A stretch of 64,000 bases of DNA from Priestia megaterium NBRC 15308 = ATCC 14581 (GCF_000832985.1 NZ_CP009920.1:4892501-4956500); one strand, 5' to 3'. Positions 24,141 to 32,442 are shown, counted from the first letter of the stretch. Numbers and translations: made by a program. Notes: generated from the letters alone by a model not told the origin.

Positions 24141-25400
24141 TTAAAAACCTTCTTTTTTGTACACTTTTAATTTTTTTGAAATAGTAGACTGATCAACCTG
24201 CAATACTTCTGCTACTTTGTAAGTACTGTTGTATTCACCGTAAGCTTTTAAAATTAATTCTTTTTCTACTTGTCTTTTAGCTTCTTTCAAAGACATTGGT
24301 GCTTTAGGAGAAAATGACCAACCTTTTTCACGTATATTTTTTTCTTCTAGAACTTCTTTTTCAGTCATATTTGTGACGACAATTCTTTCTATCGTGTTTT
24401 CCAATTCCCTTATGTTCCCAGGCCATTTATATTGGATAAGCTCTTGTTTTACTTCATCATTAATTTCTTTTCGAAGATGATATTTTGTATTATATTTAAA
24501 AAGAAAATGATCAATTAAGATATGTATGTCCTTTTCTCGCTCTCTAAGAGGTGGAATCGTGAGCGGTACGACATTAAGCCTATAGAACAAATCTTCACGA
24601 AATAATTTTTCCTCAACAAGCTCCTGTAGATTTTTATTTGTTGCAGCAATTACTCGCACATCTACTTTCTTTTCCTCTGTACTTCCTACTTTTCGCACCG
24701 CGTTTTCTTGCAAAACACCTAGCAGTTTTGCTTGTAGGTTTAAAGGAAATTCCGCAATTTCATCTAGAAAAATTGTTCCTTTATGAGCAGCCTCAAATAA
24801 GCCGACCTTTCCTCCTTTTTTTCCGCCTGTAAAAGTTCCTTCTTCATACCCAAATAGCTCTGATTCGATTAAACTCTCTGGAATAGCACCACAATTAACA
24901 GAAATAAAAGGCTGCGTTGAACGTGTACTAGTACTATGAATAAATTTAGCAATTTGACTTTTGCCTACTCCCGATTCACCTAGTAGAAGAACAGTGGAGC
25001 CTACATGAGCAATTGTTTTTATAATTTTACTAATTCGTTTCATAGCAGATGATTCCATAATCAACTCATCGGTTTTATGCTGATCTTCATTCGAATAAGG
25101 ATTAAACATGCTTTGAGATATATTCGTTAATGTCACGATTTGATTTATGTAAGAGTTCGCTTGGACAAGGTGAAGAGTAAACAGAAAGGTTCTTCCCTCA
25201 TAGGTACTTAATAACTGAGTAGAGTCACTTGGAGCAGCAGTAAAGACCTTTTTCCACTGAACTTCTTCAAATAACATATTTTCTTGAAACAGCGATAAGT
25301 GACTGGTTTGTTTATTATTGATAGATACGGTACCAATGCGTCCTTCATGATTTATGATGACTACTATTGATTCGCAGGTACCTATTGAAGAATTCCTCAT
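24141..25400 (-). CDS. Sigma-54-dependent transcriptional activator
   Basis: 419 residues. The first 110 are a sensory domain I do not recognise, perhaps a degenerate PAS. The AAA+ core has Walker A GESGVGK (141-147), the sigma-54 contact loop GTFTGG (188-193, normally GAFTGA), Walker B GTIFLDEIAEF near 208-218, and arginines in FREDLFYRLNVVPLTIPPLRER. A TyrR/Fis-like helix-turn-helix is at the C-terminus (STYKVAEVLQVDQSTISKKL). It is divergent from a nitrilase-permease operon that carries a near-perfect sigma-54 promoter, which it almost certainly controls. AAAGGAGG precedes the ATG. Confidence 0.9.
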   Translation of the reverse strand: MRNSSIGTCESIVVIINHEGRIGTVSINNKQTSHLSLFQENMLFEEVQWKKVFTAAPSDSTQLLSTYEGRTFLFTLHLVQANSYINQIVTLTNISQSMFNPYSNEDQHKTDELIMESSAMKRISKIIKTIAHVGSTVLLLGESGVGKSQIAKFIHSTSTRSTQPFISVNCGAIPESLIESELFGYEEGTFTGGKKGGKVGLFEAAHKGTIFLDEIAEFPLNLQAKLLGVLQENAVRKVGSTEEKKVDVRVIAATNKNLQELVEEKLFREDLFYRLNVVPLTIPPLREREKDIHILIDHFLFKYNTKYHLRKEINDEVKQELIQYKWPGNIRELENTIERIVVTNMTEKEVLEEKNIREKGWSFSPKAPMSLKEAKRQVEKELILKAYGEYNSTYKVAEVLQVDQSTISKKLKVYKKEGF

Positions 25401-25447
25401 TATCCATTTCCTCCTTTCGATTGTTTCTAATGAAAAATCGCATCATT

Positions 25448-25463
25448 GATGATAAAAATCATC
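25448..25463. promoter_or_regulatory. Candidate enhancer site for the sigma-54 activator
   Basis: Perfect inverted repeat GATGAT-AAAA-ATCATC, about 123-138 bases upstream of the sigma-54 promoter core and 48 bases from the activator start. This is the usual distance for an upstream activating sequence. Binding is inferred. Confidence 0.45.
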
Positions 25464-25585
25464 ATCTTAACTTTCCAAATAACTATATAAGCAGAATATG
25501 ACTTATTTTCTTTTTATCCCTATTAGTATAATGAAAAAATTCATCTTTTTAAAGATTAAAAATCAGAATTGACTGAAAAAACACG

Positions 25586-25602
25586 TTGGCACACTTCTTG
25601 CT
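25586..25602 (+). promoter_or_regulatory. Sigma-54 (RpoN/SigL) promoter of the nitrilase-permease operon
   Basis: TTGGCAC-ACTTC-TTGCT matches the consensus (T)TGGCAC-N5-TTGCW completely, with GG at 25588-25589 and GC at 25600-25601. Transcription should start near 25613, 30 bases before the GTG start. Confidence 0.88.
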
Positions 25603-25642
25603 TGTATTTATAGTGAAAACGATTATGAGGAGGTATTTTACA

Positions 25643-26413
25643 GTGAATATTACAATTGCTCAGTTTTGTCCTGTACTAGGCAATAAAAAAGAAAACATTC
25701 GAAAAATAAATGACTGTATCAAGCAAGCTGCAAGCGAACAGGCTGACCTTGTTGTCTTTCCGGAACTTTGTTTGACAGGTTATTTTATTTGGGATGATAT
25801 TAAGGAGCTAGCTGAATCCGTCAGTGGTGAAAGCTTACAGCTTTTCCAACAAAGCTGCAGGGATCACAGCATCCACGCCGTTATATCTTTTCCTGAAGTA
25901 ACAATTAACGGGCATTATTATATTACATCAGCTCTTATAGATGATACCGGAACTGTAATTGGTACGTATCAAAAAACACATCTTTTTGACAGGGAAGCTG
26001 AAATCTTCCGCCCAGGCAACACTTTACCTGTTTTCAAAACCAAATTCGGAAACATTGGATTAATGATCTGCTATGACCTTGAATTCCCTGAAGTGGCCCG
26101 AACTTTAAAAATAAAAGGAGCGGATTTACTCATCATCCCTCTTGCTAACATGAGCCCTTACGAAGATTATCAAATAACGTATTTAAAAAGCCGTGCTATG
26201 GAAAATGAACTTCCAATTGCCCTATGCAACCGAATAGGCTCTGAAGAAGATACATTCTTTTTTGGACATAGCGCAGTCGTCAACAGTAAAGGAAAAGTTC
26301 TTCTAAAAATGGGTAGCAAGGAACAAATATCGACAGTAGCTATTTCTTTAGAGGAATCAAAAGATCAGAAGCTTAATTACCTTATGCACAGAAGAGCGGA
26401 TTTGTACAAATAG
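25643..26413 (+). CDS. Nitrilase-superfamily amidohydrolase
   Basis: 256 residues from the GTG at 25643, which is nine bases after GAGGAGG; the frame is open back to 25586 but that part contains the promoter. The catalytic triad is intact: E41 (FPELCLTGY), K111 (TYQKTHLFD) and C143 (ICYDLEFPE). The family hydrolyses C-N bonds in amides or carbamoyl compounds. The next gene is a PuuP-like polyamine permease, so an N-carbamoyl- or omega-amide of a polyamine-derived compound is a reasonable guess for the substrate, unproved. Confidence 0.87.
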   Translation: MNITIAQFCPVLGNKKENIRKINDCIKQAASEQADLVVFPELCLTGYFIWDDIKELAESVSGESLQLFQQSCRDHSIHAVISFPEVTINGHYYITSALIDDTGTVIGTYQKTHLFDREAEIFRPGNTLPVFKTKFGNIGLMICYDLEFPEVARTLKIKGADLLIIPLANMSPYEDYQITYLKSRAMENELPIALCNRIGSEEDTFFFGHSAVVNSKGKVLLKMGSKEQISTVAISLEESKDQKLNYLMHRRADLYK

Positions 26414-26454
26414 ATATAGGAAGATTAAAAACAATTTTTAAGGGAGGCGCAAAG

Positions 26455-27849
26455 ATGGAAACAAAAAGAAACCAAGCAGTTCCAACTTTGAAGTTGTCAC
26501 ATATTGTTTTGTTTGGACTTGCTTATATGACACCAATGATTGTATTTGGTATTTACGGCTTGTTGGCTGAAACCACCCATGGACTAGTTTCCACTGCTTA
26601 TATAGTGGCTTTAGCTGCTATGCTATTTACCGCTTATAGCTACGGTAAAATGACTAAAGCTTTTCCTATTGCAGGGTCTGCTTATACGTATACAAGAAAA
26701 TCCATAAATCCATATGTCGGATTTATGATTGGATGGGCTGTTTTACTAGACTACCTGTTTCTTCCTATGGTTATTTGGCTTATCGGAGCTGTTTATTTAC
26801 ATACAGCTTTCCCTAACATTCCTCTTTGGACATTTGTACTAGCCTTTATTTTTATTACAACTGTTATCAATATAATTGGCTTAAAAGCAGCGGCGAGCGT
26901 CAATACATTAATGATGATTTTTCAATTGCTCGTAGTCGGTATTTTTATTTCACTAAGCATTATATATCTTATAAAAGGCTCATCACCTTTTGCACTCTTT
27001 AGCTTTAACCCATTCTTGAACGAGCATCTTACATTTTCGTTTGTAGCCGCTGGCGCTTCCATTGCTTGTTATTCTTTTTTAGGATTTGATGCTGTTACAA
27101 CTCTATCTGAAGAAACCATTAATCCTGAAAAAACAATGCCAAAAGCTATCTTTCTTATTACACTAATTGGAGGCATCATTTTTATTGGAGCTTCTTATTT
27201 TCTACAGCTTGTTCATCCTGACTATACATCTTTTAAAAATATTGATTCAGCAGCATTTGAAATTGCCGTACAGATCGGCGGCAATTTATTTAGCTCTATT
27301 TTTCTAGCTGGATTAATTATTGCTCAATTCGCATCTGGCTTATCTGCTCAAACAAGCGGAGCCCGTTTATTATTTGCAATGGGAAGAGACGGCGTACTTC
27401 CCGCTAAGATATTTGGGTATCTTCATCGAAAATCAAAAACACCCCTAATGAATATTTTATTCATAGGAGGCATTTCATTGCTGGCTGTTAAGCTTGATGT
27501 AAGTACATCTACTTCATTTATTAACTTTGGAGCATTTTTAACGTTTATTTTTGTAAATCTATCGGTCATTTTTCACTATTACTTCACGTTAAAAAATGAA
27601 AGAAAGAATCGTTTTCTTCTGTACTTTCTTATACCGGCTATCGGAGCAGCCCTTGATTTCTATCTCTTTATTAATCTTGATAAACACGCCTTAGTGCTAG
27701 GAAGCGTCTGGACTGCCATAGGACTTGTGTACTTAACTTTTCTTACAAAAGGATTTAAGCTTTCTCCTCCAGAAATGGATTTCGATGAAGAGGAAATAAC
27801 GAAACCTTCCTCTCTTGTACATCAAAAAGCTGCTGAAAAGACATTGTAA
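26455..27849 (+). CDS. APC-superfamily permease, PuuP (putrescine importer)-like
   Basis: 464 residues with about 12 membrane helices. It has several stretches that look like E. coli PuuP: GLAYMTPM at the start, FPIAGSAYTYTRKSINPYVGF, LLDYLFLPM, CYSFLGFDAVTTLSEET, ASGLSAQTSGARLLFAMGRD and INFGAFLTFIFVNLSV. The C-terminus is an acidic cytoplasmic tail. The gene is 41 bases after the nitrilase and has GGGAGGCG upstream. It should be induced with the nitrilase from the sigma-54 promoter. Polyamine or amino-acid uptake is inferred from the resemblance. Confidence 0.83.
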   Translation: METKRNQAVPTLKLSHIVLFGLAYMTPMIVFGIYGLLAETTHGLVSTAYIVALAAMLFTAYSYGKMTKAFPIAGSAYTYTRKSINPYVGFMIGWAVLLDYLFLPMVIWLIGAVYLHTAFPNIPLWTFVLAFIFITTVINIIGLKAAASVNTLMMIFQLLVVGIFISLSIIYLIKGSSPFALFSFNPFLNEHLTFSFVAAGASIACYSFLGFDAVTTLSEETINPEKTMPKAIFLITLIGGIIFIGASYFLQLVHPDYTSFKNIDSAAFEIAVQIGGNLFSSIFLAGLIIAQFASGLSAQTSGARLLFAMGRDGVLPAKIFGYLHRKSKTPLMNILFIGGISLLAVKLDVSTSTSFINFGAFLTFIFVNLSVIFHYYFTLKNERKNRFLLYFLIPAIGAALDFYLFINLDKHALVLGSVWTAIGLVYLTFLTKGFKLSPPEMDFDEEEITKPSSLVHQKAAEKTL

Positions 27850-27855
27850 CTTTTT

Positions 27856-27889
27856 AAAAAAAGGGATGCTATTTATAGCATCTCTTTCT
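27856..27889. terminator. Bidirectional terminator between the permease and the toxin-immunity array
   Basis: Stem AGGGATGCTA / TAGCATCTCT with TTTA loop; T-rich on both outer sides. Confidence 0.78.
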
Positions 27890-27940
27890 CATGTCGGTCT
27901 TGAATACTCGAACTGAACTATCCAACGCTTCTTTCCTTCC

Positions 27941-28435
27941 TCACAGCTCAAATAAACTTTCTCCGTCCTTATTTATCCAATACTTTTCTGTTTCTGGAAT
28001 CAAAGCTGTAAAGTCTTCATACGTTCCTTTCCAATCACTTGGAACATATTCTTCAAATGAAGCCGGCTCAGGAAACAGTGAATAGAACACCTTTTGATCA
28101 CAGTCCACCAAAAACGAAGGGATAAAGTCTAATACGTCTTCTTCCTCTCCGCTTTCTATTTTATCTTCAAACAGCTTTAAAAGAGTAGCTGCATCTGCTT
28201 TATATGACTGTATACGCTTTAAAAAAAGCTCAGCATTTTCACCGCTGAGAATCTCCATTCCTTTTCGTTCAGGTTCAATGTATTCGTCAACCGCTAAATC
28301 ACCTTCATTTTCAAAAGCTTGCGCAAACTTCACATAATCTAAATACCATAGCTCTCGGTCAGTCACATACCATTGAAACTGCTTTTTATGTATCACTCCG
28401 ACAATTACGTTTTCAGCATATATAGGTTCTAGCAT
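27941..28435 (-). CDS. Acidic protein of unknown family at the end of the immunity array
   Basis: 164 residues, strongly acidic, no signal peptide or membrane segment. Recognisable features are an aromatic-rich start (KQFQWYVTDRELWYLDYVKF) and end (YVPSDWKGTYEDFTALIPET). AAGGAGG lies eight bases upstream. It is the last gene of the leftward immunity array and follows the first ankyrin gene by 53 bases. Its size, acidity and position resemble immunity proteins, but I know no family for it. Confidence 0.6.
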   Translation of the reverse strand: MLEPIYAENVIVGVIHKKQFQWYVTDRELWYLDYVKFAQAFENEGDLAVDEYIEPERKGMEILSGENAELFLKRIQSYKADAATLLKLFEDKIESGEEEDVLDFIPSFLVDCDQKVFYSLFPEPASFEEYVPSDWKGTYEDFTALIPETEKYWINKDGESLFEL

Positions 28436-28488
28436 GAGATGGACCTCCTTGCTTTTATTAGCTTTGTGACCTGTTATATACGATTTAA

Positions 28489-29019
28489 TTAATCTTTAAG
28501 CACTCTCTTTTGTACTTTTTCATTCAGCTTTTGCTTTAAGTATTTAGCAATTTCTATTTGTCCAAATTCCTTAGCATATCGGTACGCATCCATTTTCTTA
28601 ATATTCTCACTGGTATATTGAATGGAAATATCTATACCTTGATTAACTAGATATCCAACTACTTTTTTATGACCACCGTAAATTGCTGCAAATAAAGGAT
28701 TTCTTTTTGCCAAGCTTACATCTAGTTCTGCTCCAGATTGGATTAAGTACTGTACTATTTCTACATGCCCCTCACCTGCTGCGACTCGTAAGGGAGAAGC
28801 ATCAAATATATCACCTTTTGTATTTACATCGATTCCTTTATGCACTAGATACTCTACTATTTCCATCTGTCCTTTTTTTGCTGCTATATGCAACCAGCTA
28901 CCAAATGGAGTCATGGTGTGTAGAATTTCTGCATTACTACCTATTAATTCTTTGACTGAGTTAATGTCACCACGTTTAATTGCATTTCTTATTGCTTTAT
29001 TGACGCTGTTTTTCTCCAA
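28489..29019 (-). CDS. Ankyrin-repeat protein 1 of the immunity array
   Basis: 176 residues, four to five ankyrin repeats: a capping repeat (KAIRNAIKRGDINSVKELIG), GSWLHIAAKKGQMEIVEYLV, ASPLRVAAGEGHVEIVQYLI, NPLFAAIYGGHKKVVGYLV and a C-terminal repeat ending GQIEIAKYLKQK. The TTG start is set by AAGGGGG. It is one of four close paralogues in this locus (28.5, 30.2, 33.3 and 35.4 kb). Ankyrin proteins are known companions of bacterial polymorphic toxins; whether this one neutralises a toxin is inference. Confidence 0.85.
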   Translation of the reverse strand: MEKNSVNKAIRNAIKRGDINSVKELIGSNAEILHTMTPFGSWLHIAAKKGQMEIVEYLVHKGIDVNTKGDIFDASPLRVAAGEGHVEIVQYLIQSGAELDVSLAKRNPLFAAIYGGHKKVVGYLVNQGIDISIQYTSENIKKMDAYRYAKEFGQIEIAKYLKQKLNEKVQKRVLKD

Positions 29020-29135
29020 ATCATATCCCCCTTAATGTAGTTGCCCATTATTGCCGTGTTTTAATATAGACATCTCCCTCAATAATTTAGCTGTTTCTAC
29101 CGTTTTTATTTTTAAATAGTTGTGGTCAATTAAAA

Positions 29136-29648
29136 TTACTGTCGTATTTGTAGTTCTCTTAACACTTTTGTTCGCAAATCATTCACTGTTTTTCTATTCG
29201 TATCATCATTTAATAAAGAAGTTAATCTTTCTATGTAACTACCTGCATTCTCTATACATCTTTCAAAACCATTTATAAAATGCTCTACTAATGTATCATC
29301 AACTAAAGCAATGGGTTCGGGGTAATATTCGACGCCTTCTCTTTCAAATGCTTTTCTACTAGTAAAGGCAACTGCATCAATAATACAGTCCCAGGCTATA
29401 ACATCTGTTTTATTATCTGACGTCTCTTGAATTATTGTGATACCATTTTCCTCGTGATCTAATAATTCATAAAGAGTATCTCCACTATTTTCTTTGTCTT
29501 TTAACCATTCCCAGCATTTACATATAACTTCCTGAGCTAAAATTTGATCTTCCGTACGAGAAAGTACAGGCACAACTTTTTCTGAAAGCCCCAGAAAAAA
29601 TATGACTTTATCATGCTCTGTTAAACTATTGAAATTAGCATTAGTCAT
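29136..29648 (-). CDS. Imm6-like immunity protein
   Basis: 170 residues, all-helical in appearance, acidic. The motif-like stretches KVIFFLGLSEKVVPVL and VICKCWEWLKDKENSGD resemble what I recall of the Imm6 family of toxin-immunity proteins, found beside nuclease-tipped toxins of Bacillus. No cognate toxin is directly upstream, so if this is right it is an orphan immunity gene. The assignment is from memory and moderately uncertain. Confidence 0.55.
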   Translation of the reverse strand: MTNANFNSLTEHDKVIFFLGLSEKVVPVLSRTEDQILAQEVICKCWEWLKDKENSGDTLYELLDHEENGITIIQETSDNKTDVIAWDCIIDAVAFTSRKAFEREGVEYYPEPIALVDDTLVEHFINGFERCIENAGSYIERLTSLLNDDTNRKTVNDLRTKVLRELQIRQ

Positions 29649-29724
29649 TCTTAAACTCCGTTTCCATTTCCCTCAATATGATGAGCTTAACGCCTCCGTC
29701 CATATATCTTTTGCCCTTCTATGA

Positions 29725-30183
29725 TTAGGAAAGAAATTTTTTTATGATCTTTTTATCATATTCATCTTCTGAAATAATCCCTAAGTACTTATACTCCCAA
29801 ATCACCTGTTGTTCATACGGGTCAACAGTAAGAATATCTTCATACCCGTAGTCTATCTCAAATTTCCCATCATGACCTAAATGCAAATTTAAACTTGTCC
29901 ATATCTCCTGCTTGTTTTCTATAAATACATCTAACAACTCACGAAAGCACTCTAACTGTTTATCTAATAACACTAAGTAGCTCTGTTCTGACACCTCAAA
30001 TAGTTCAGGTATATCATGACTATATATAGGTTCATCGCTTCCTTTTGGATAATAAAAGAAATACGTTGTTTGAGAACCTTCTCCTACTTCTGCATACAAA
30101 TAGATGTCTCGCCAGTCTTCTTGTATCATTTCCTTTAAATTATCGGCCACCTTTTGATAAATATTATTAAGCTTTAATTCCAT
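29725..30183 (-). CDS. YezG-family (DUF600) immunity protein A
   Basis: 152 residues of the YezG/BH3703-like fold. Landmarks are IYQKVADNLKEMIQEDWRDIYLYAEV, a beta-rich middle, LDVFIENKQEIWTSLNLHLGHDGKFEIDYGYEDI, and the QQVIWEYKYLGI signature near the end. B. subtilis YezG neutralises the LXG toxin YeeF. The ATG lies inside the last codons of ankyrin gene 2 (10-base overlap), so the pair is translationally coupled. It is shorter at the C-terminus than copy B, lacking the EYPNNPI tail. Confidence 0.82.
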   Translation of the reverse strand: MELKLNNIYQKVADNLKEMIQEDWRDIYLYAEVGEGSQTTYFFYYPKGSDEPIYSHDIPELFEVSEQSYLVLLDKQLECFRELLDVFIENKQEIWTSLNLHLGHDGKFEIDYGYEDILTVDPYEQQVIWEYKYLGIISEDEYDKKIIKKFLS

Positions 30184-30686
30184 TTACTGTCCACCTTCTG
30201 CTTTAAATATTCAGCAATTTCTATTTGTCCTCGTTCAATCGCAAATTCATAGGCATCCATATTTTTCATCGTATCCCCTGTATACGTTACAGTAATATCA
30301 ATACCACTCTGAACAAGGTATTTTACAATATCAAGATGACCGCCATAAATCGCTGAAAATAAAGGATTTCTACTCGAATCGCTTACATCTAATACTGCAC
30401 CTCTATCGTATAAGTACTGAACTATGCTAAATTCACCTACACTCGCTGCATGTGCAATTGGCGCTGACTTTGGTACACCTTCATTTGTGTTAATATCCAT
30501 CCCGTATTCAACTAAGAACTTTATCATATCAAGGCTACCAGCTCTAGCAGCCACGTGTAGCCACGTTCCAAAAGGAGTTATAAACTCAAGCAGCCTTTTA
30601 TCTGTAATCAGAATCTCTTTTGCTTGTTCTGTATCACCGTTCTTAATTAAATCATAAGTTTTAACTGCTCTTTCCTTATTATCCAT
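30174..30686 (-). CDS. Ankyrin-repeat protein 2 of the immunity array
   Basis: 170 residues with the same plan as the other paralogues: GTWLHVAARAGSLDMIKFLV, NPLFSAIYGGHLDIVKYLV and a final GQIEIAEYLKQK. The ATG at 30686 is preceded by AGGAGG. It overlaps the yezG-like gene by ten bases. At the DNA level its 3' end (near 30202-30262) is almost identical to that of ankyrin gene 3 (near 33358-33418), a likely substrate for gene conversion. Confidence 0.86.
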   Translation of the reverse strand: MDNKERAVKTYDLIKNGDTEQAKEILITDKRLLEFITPFGTWLHVAARAGSLDMIKFLVEYGMDINTNEGVPKSAPIAHAASVGEFSIVQYLYDRGAVLDVSDSSRNPLFSAIYGGHLDIVKYLVQSGIDITVTYTGDTMKNMDAYEFAIERGQIEIAEYLKQKVDSKWN

Positions 30687-30792
30687 AGAAACCTCCTAAG
30701 ATATTTTTGTTCATACGGATTCTTCACCAGTTTATAGTATCAGAGAGATCCCTTTAGTCTTCTGAAACCTCTTCCAGAATTCATCTAATGAT

Positions 30793-30846
30793 TTAAATAG
30801 GATTATTTGGATACTCTTTTAAATAGTGCTCTATTAAACTCTTACT
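30793..30846 (-). pseudogene. Relic of a third yezG-like gene (C-terminal tail only)
   Basis: On the minus strand the codons read SKSLIEHYLKEYPNNPI followed by TAA. The intact copy B ends ESKTLINKYLNEYPNNPI, so this is the last 17-18 codons of a lost yezG gene; a TAG stands immediately upstream and no further similarity is visible. It lies 107 bases before the start of ankyrin gene 2. Confidence 0.75.
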
Positions 30847-30889
30847 CTATTTCAGCATATTGGTTCACAGCCCTCTTCCTATGCATTAA

Positions 30890-30928
30890 AATCAAAAATC
30901 CTCAATAGCCTGCTCTACTGAGGGTTTT
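30890..30928 (-). terminator. Terminator after the TPR genes
   Basis: Stem AAAACCCTCA / TGAGGATTTT, T-rich on the minus-strand exit; 31 bases past the stop at 30959. It divides the immunity array into at least two transcripts. Confidence 0.7.
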
Positions 30929-30958
30929 ACTCTTCACTTAAACTGTATTTTTCTCTAT

Positions 30959-31375
30959 TTAAATTAACTCTATAATAAGTTTAAAGTATTTATCATCTTC
31001 CTGAAAAAAGATTTTATAATCTTCAATTTGATAAGCCTTGTACAAATACGCTTTTGCTTTTTCAAACTCTCCAAGCTCACAAAAACTTTCCCCTAACCGC
31101 AACAACAGAAAAGGATTTTCATTTCCGGCCGGACACTTCAAGGCATATTCCAAGCTGCGTATAGCATCTTCGTAGTTTTTTATTAAAAAGTATGTATCAC
31201 CTAAAGTTCCGTAAATCCACGTAGCCGCTGACCATTTTTCCTTTGGCTCTGGAACTAATTCAAGTGCTCGTTGATAAGAAGCAATCGCTTCACTCATTTG
31301 TTTCAGTTCAGCAAATCGATCACCTTCTTCACATAACTTGACAATTCGCTGGTGAAGTTGATCGTTCATTTCCAT
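30959..31375 (-). CDS. TPR-repeat protein 1 (immunity-like)
   Basis: 138 residues made of about three tetratricopeptide repeats: EEGDRFAELKQMSEAIASYQ, YGTLGDTYFLIKNYEDAIRSLEY and LLRLGESFCELGEFEKAKAYLYKA. It ends EDDKYFKLIIELI, a tail shared in type with the next gene (QDVKYIKLLKGS). Small TPR proteins of this kind are common beside LXG and Rhs toxins in Bacillus and are presumed immunity proteins; no toxin partner is visible. Confidence 0.75.
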   Translation of the reverse strand: MEMNDQLHQRIVKLCEEGDRFAELKQMSEAIASYQRALELVPEPKEKWSAATWIYGTLGDTYFLIKNYEDAIRSLEYALKCPAGNENPFLLLRLGESFCELGEFEKAKAYLYKAYQIEDYKIFFQEDDKYFKLIIELI

Positions 31376-31412
31376 TACAGCATCTCCCTACTGAAATAAT
31401 AAGGTTTCATCT

Positions 31413-31832
31413 TCATGATCCTTTTAGCAGCTTTATATATTTGACATCTTGCCCTTCGAACGATCTTCCTTCTGACTTTTTATTGGCAATATCAAAAAAT
31501 TCTTTTGCAACATTTAATTCGCCCAACTCATAATAAATAGTTCCTGATAAAAATTCACGCTCTCCGTCATCTATTCTTTCAAAATCCGATGTATATAAAT
31601 GATTTAACCATTGCTTAGCGCTTTTGTAATTCTTTATCACTGTAAATGTATCAATAATATCCCGTACAATATTGTAAGTGTCAGGATATAAACCTTTAGG
31701 CTGTGGAATTTCACCCCAAGCTTGTACCAATAAATCTATAGATGTTTCGTAATCATTATTTCCAAAGCATTCATCGCTTTTGGTCTTATATTTCTCCATT
31801 CTCACTTGCTTTTCAGGGTCAATTTGTATCAT
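31413..31832 (-). CDS. TPR-repeat protein 2 (immunity-like)
   Basis: About 139 residues with two to three degenerate TPRs (CFGNNDYETSIDLLVQAWGE, YYELGELNVAKEFFDIANKK). It is a divergent paralogue of the following gene, with the same C-terminal pattern. The ATG at 31832 is preceded by GGAGGAAGAA; an in-frame GTG at 31844 overlaps that site. The start lies inside the 3' end of the upstream 207-codon gene, so they are coupled. Confidence 0.7.
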   Translation of the reverse strand: MIQIDPEKQVRMEKYKTKSDECFGNNDYETSIDLLVQAWGEIPQPKGLYPDTYNIVRDIIDTFTVIKNYKSAKQWLNHLYTSDFERIDDGEREFLSGTIYYELGELNVAKEFFDIANKKSEGRSFEGQDVKYIKLLKGS

Positions 31833-32442
31833 TTCTTCCTCCACTCAAAATATCTTCATCTCTTTCATTTAATACTGCCTTCACTTGATCTCTTTCAAAA
31901 ATCACCATATATTCATATGGTAACGCTAAAACTTGAATAAGGGATGGACGAATCTTTAATAATTGATAAACATAAAAAGCCTCAAGCTCTTCTGTATCAT
32001 CTTCTTCATGTACCGGCCCTATGTACCAGCCAGAATCTCCTCGTTCAGCTCCGCCGCTTCTTTGTAAGTAAATGCTATCTACTTCTAGTATATTTTTAGC
32101 TACCACGACTTTATCTCTAAAGCTGACACCTTCACCATTTTTCATGTTTAACTTGCGCAAAAAGTGAACTTGTTCCAACTGCGCCCATAGAGAAAGCGTT
32201 AAATCTTCTGTATAATCCTCAAAGGGATTCCCTGAATAGTCCGGTGAAAGAATGTAATACTCTTCATTCTTTACAGAAACAATAAAGTTCGACCACCCTA
32301 TTTGTATCGAAAACCCGTCAGTCCATTTTTCTCTTTCTATCGTTTCAAAGATACGAAATAGACTCTCAACCTGCATTTTTAATTCATGTTCTGCTTGAAC
32401 TACGACTACTTTATCCCCTATATTTCTAATGAATTTTTTCAA
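31819..32442 (-). CDS. Unrecognised protein, possibly of the DUF2185/Imm33-like immunity group
   Basis: 207 residues, mixed alpha/beta, acidic and aromatic-rich. The C-terminal part (residues 130-205), with RGDSGWYIGPVHEEDDTEEL followed by a run reading KIRPSLIQVLALPYEYMVIF, resembles what I remember of DUF2185 immunity domains (a D-SGW-x-G pattern). The N-terminal 120 residues are not recognised. It overlaps the downstream TPR gene by 14 bases. Low certainty on family. Confidence 0.5.
   Translation of the reverse strand: MKKFIRNIGDKVVVVQAEHELKMQVESLFRIFETIEREKWTDGFSIQIGWSNFIVSVKNEEYYILSPDYSGNPFEDYTEDLTLSLWAQLEQVHFLRKLNMKNGEGVSFRDKVVVAKNILEVDSIYLQRSGGAERGDSGWYIGPVHEEDDTEELEAFYVYQLLKIRPSLIQVLALPYEYMVIFERDQVKAVLNERDEDILSGGRNDTN

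Noticed and set aside
29031-29150. About 40 open codons between the Imm6-like gene and ankyrin gene 1 (TVILIDHNYLKIKTVETAKL)
   Set aside because: No start codon with ribosome site; chance open frame or unidentifiable relic.
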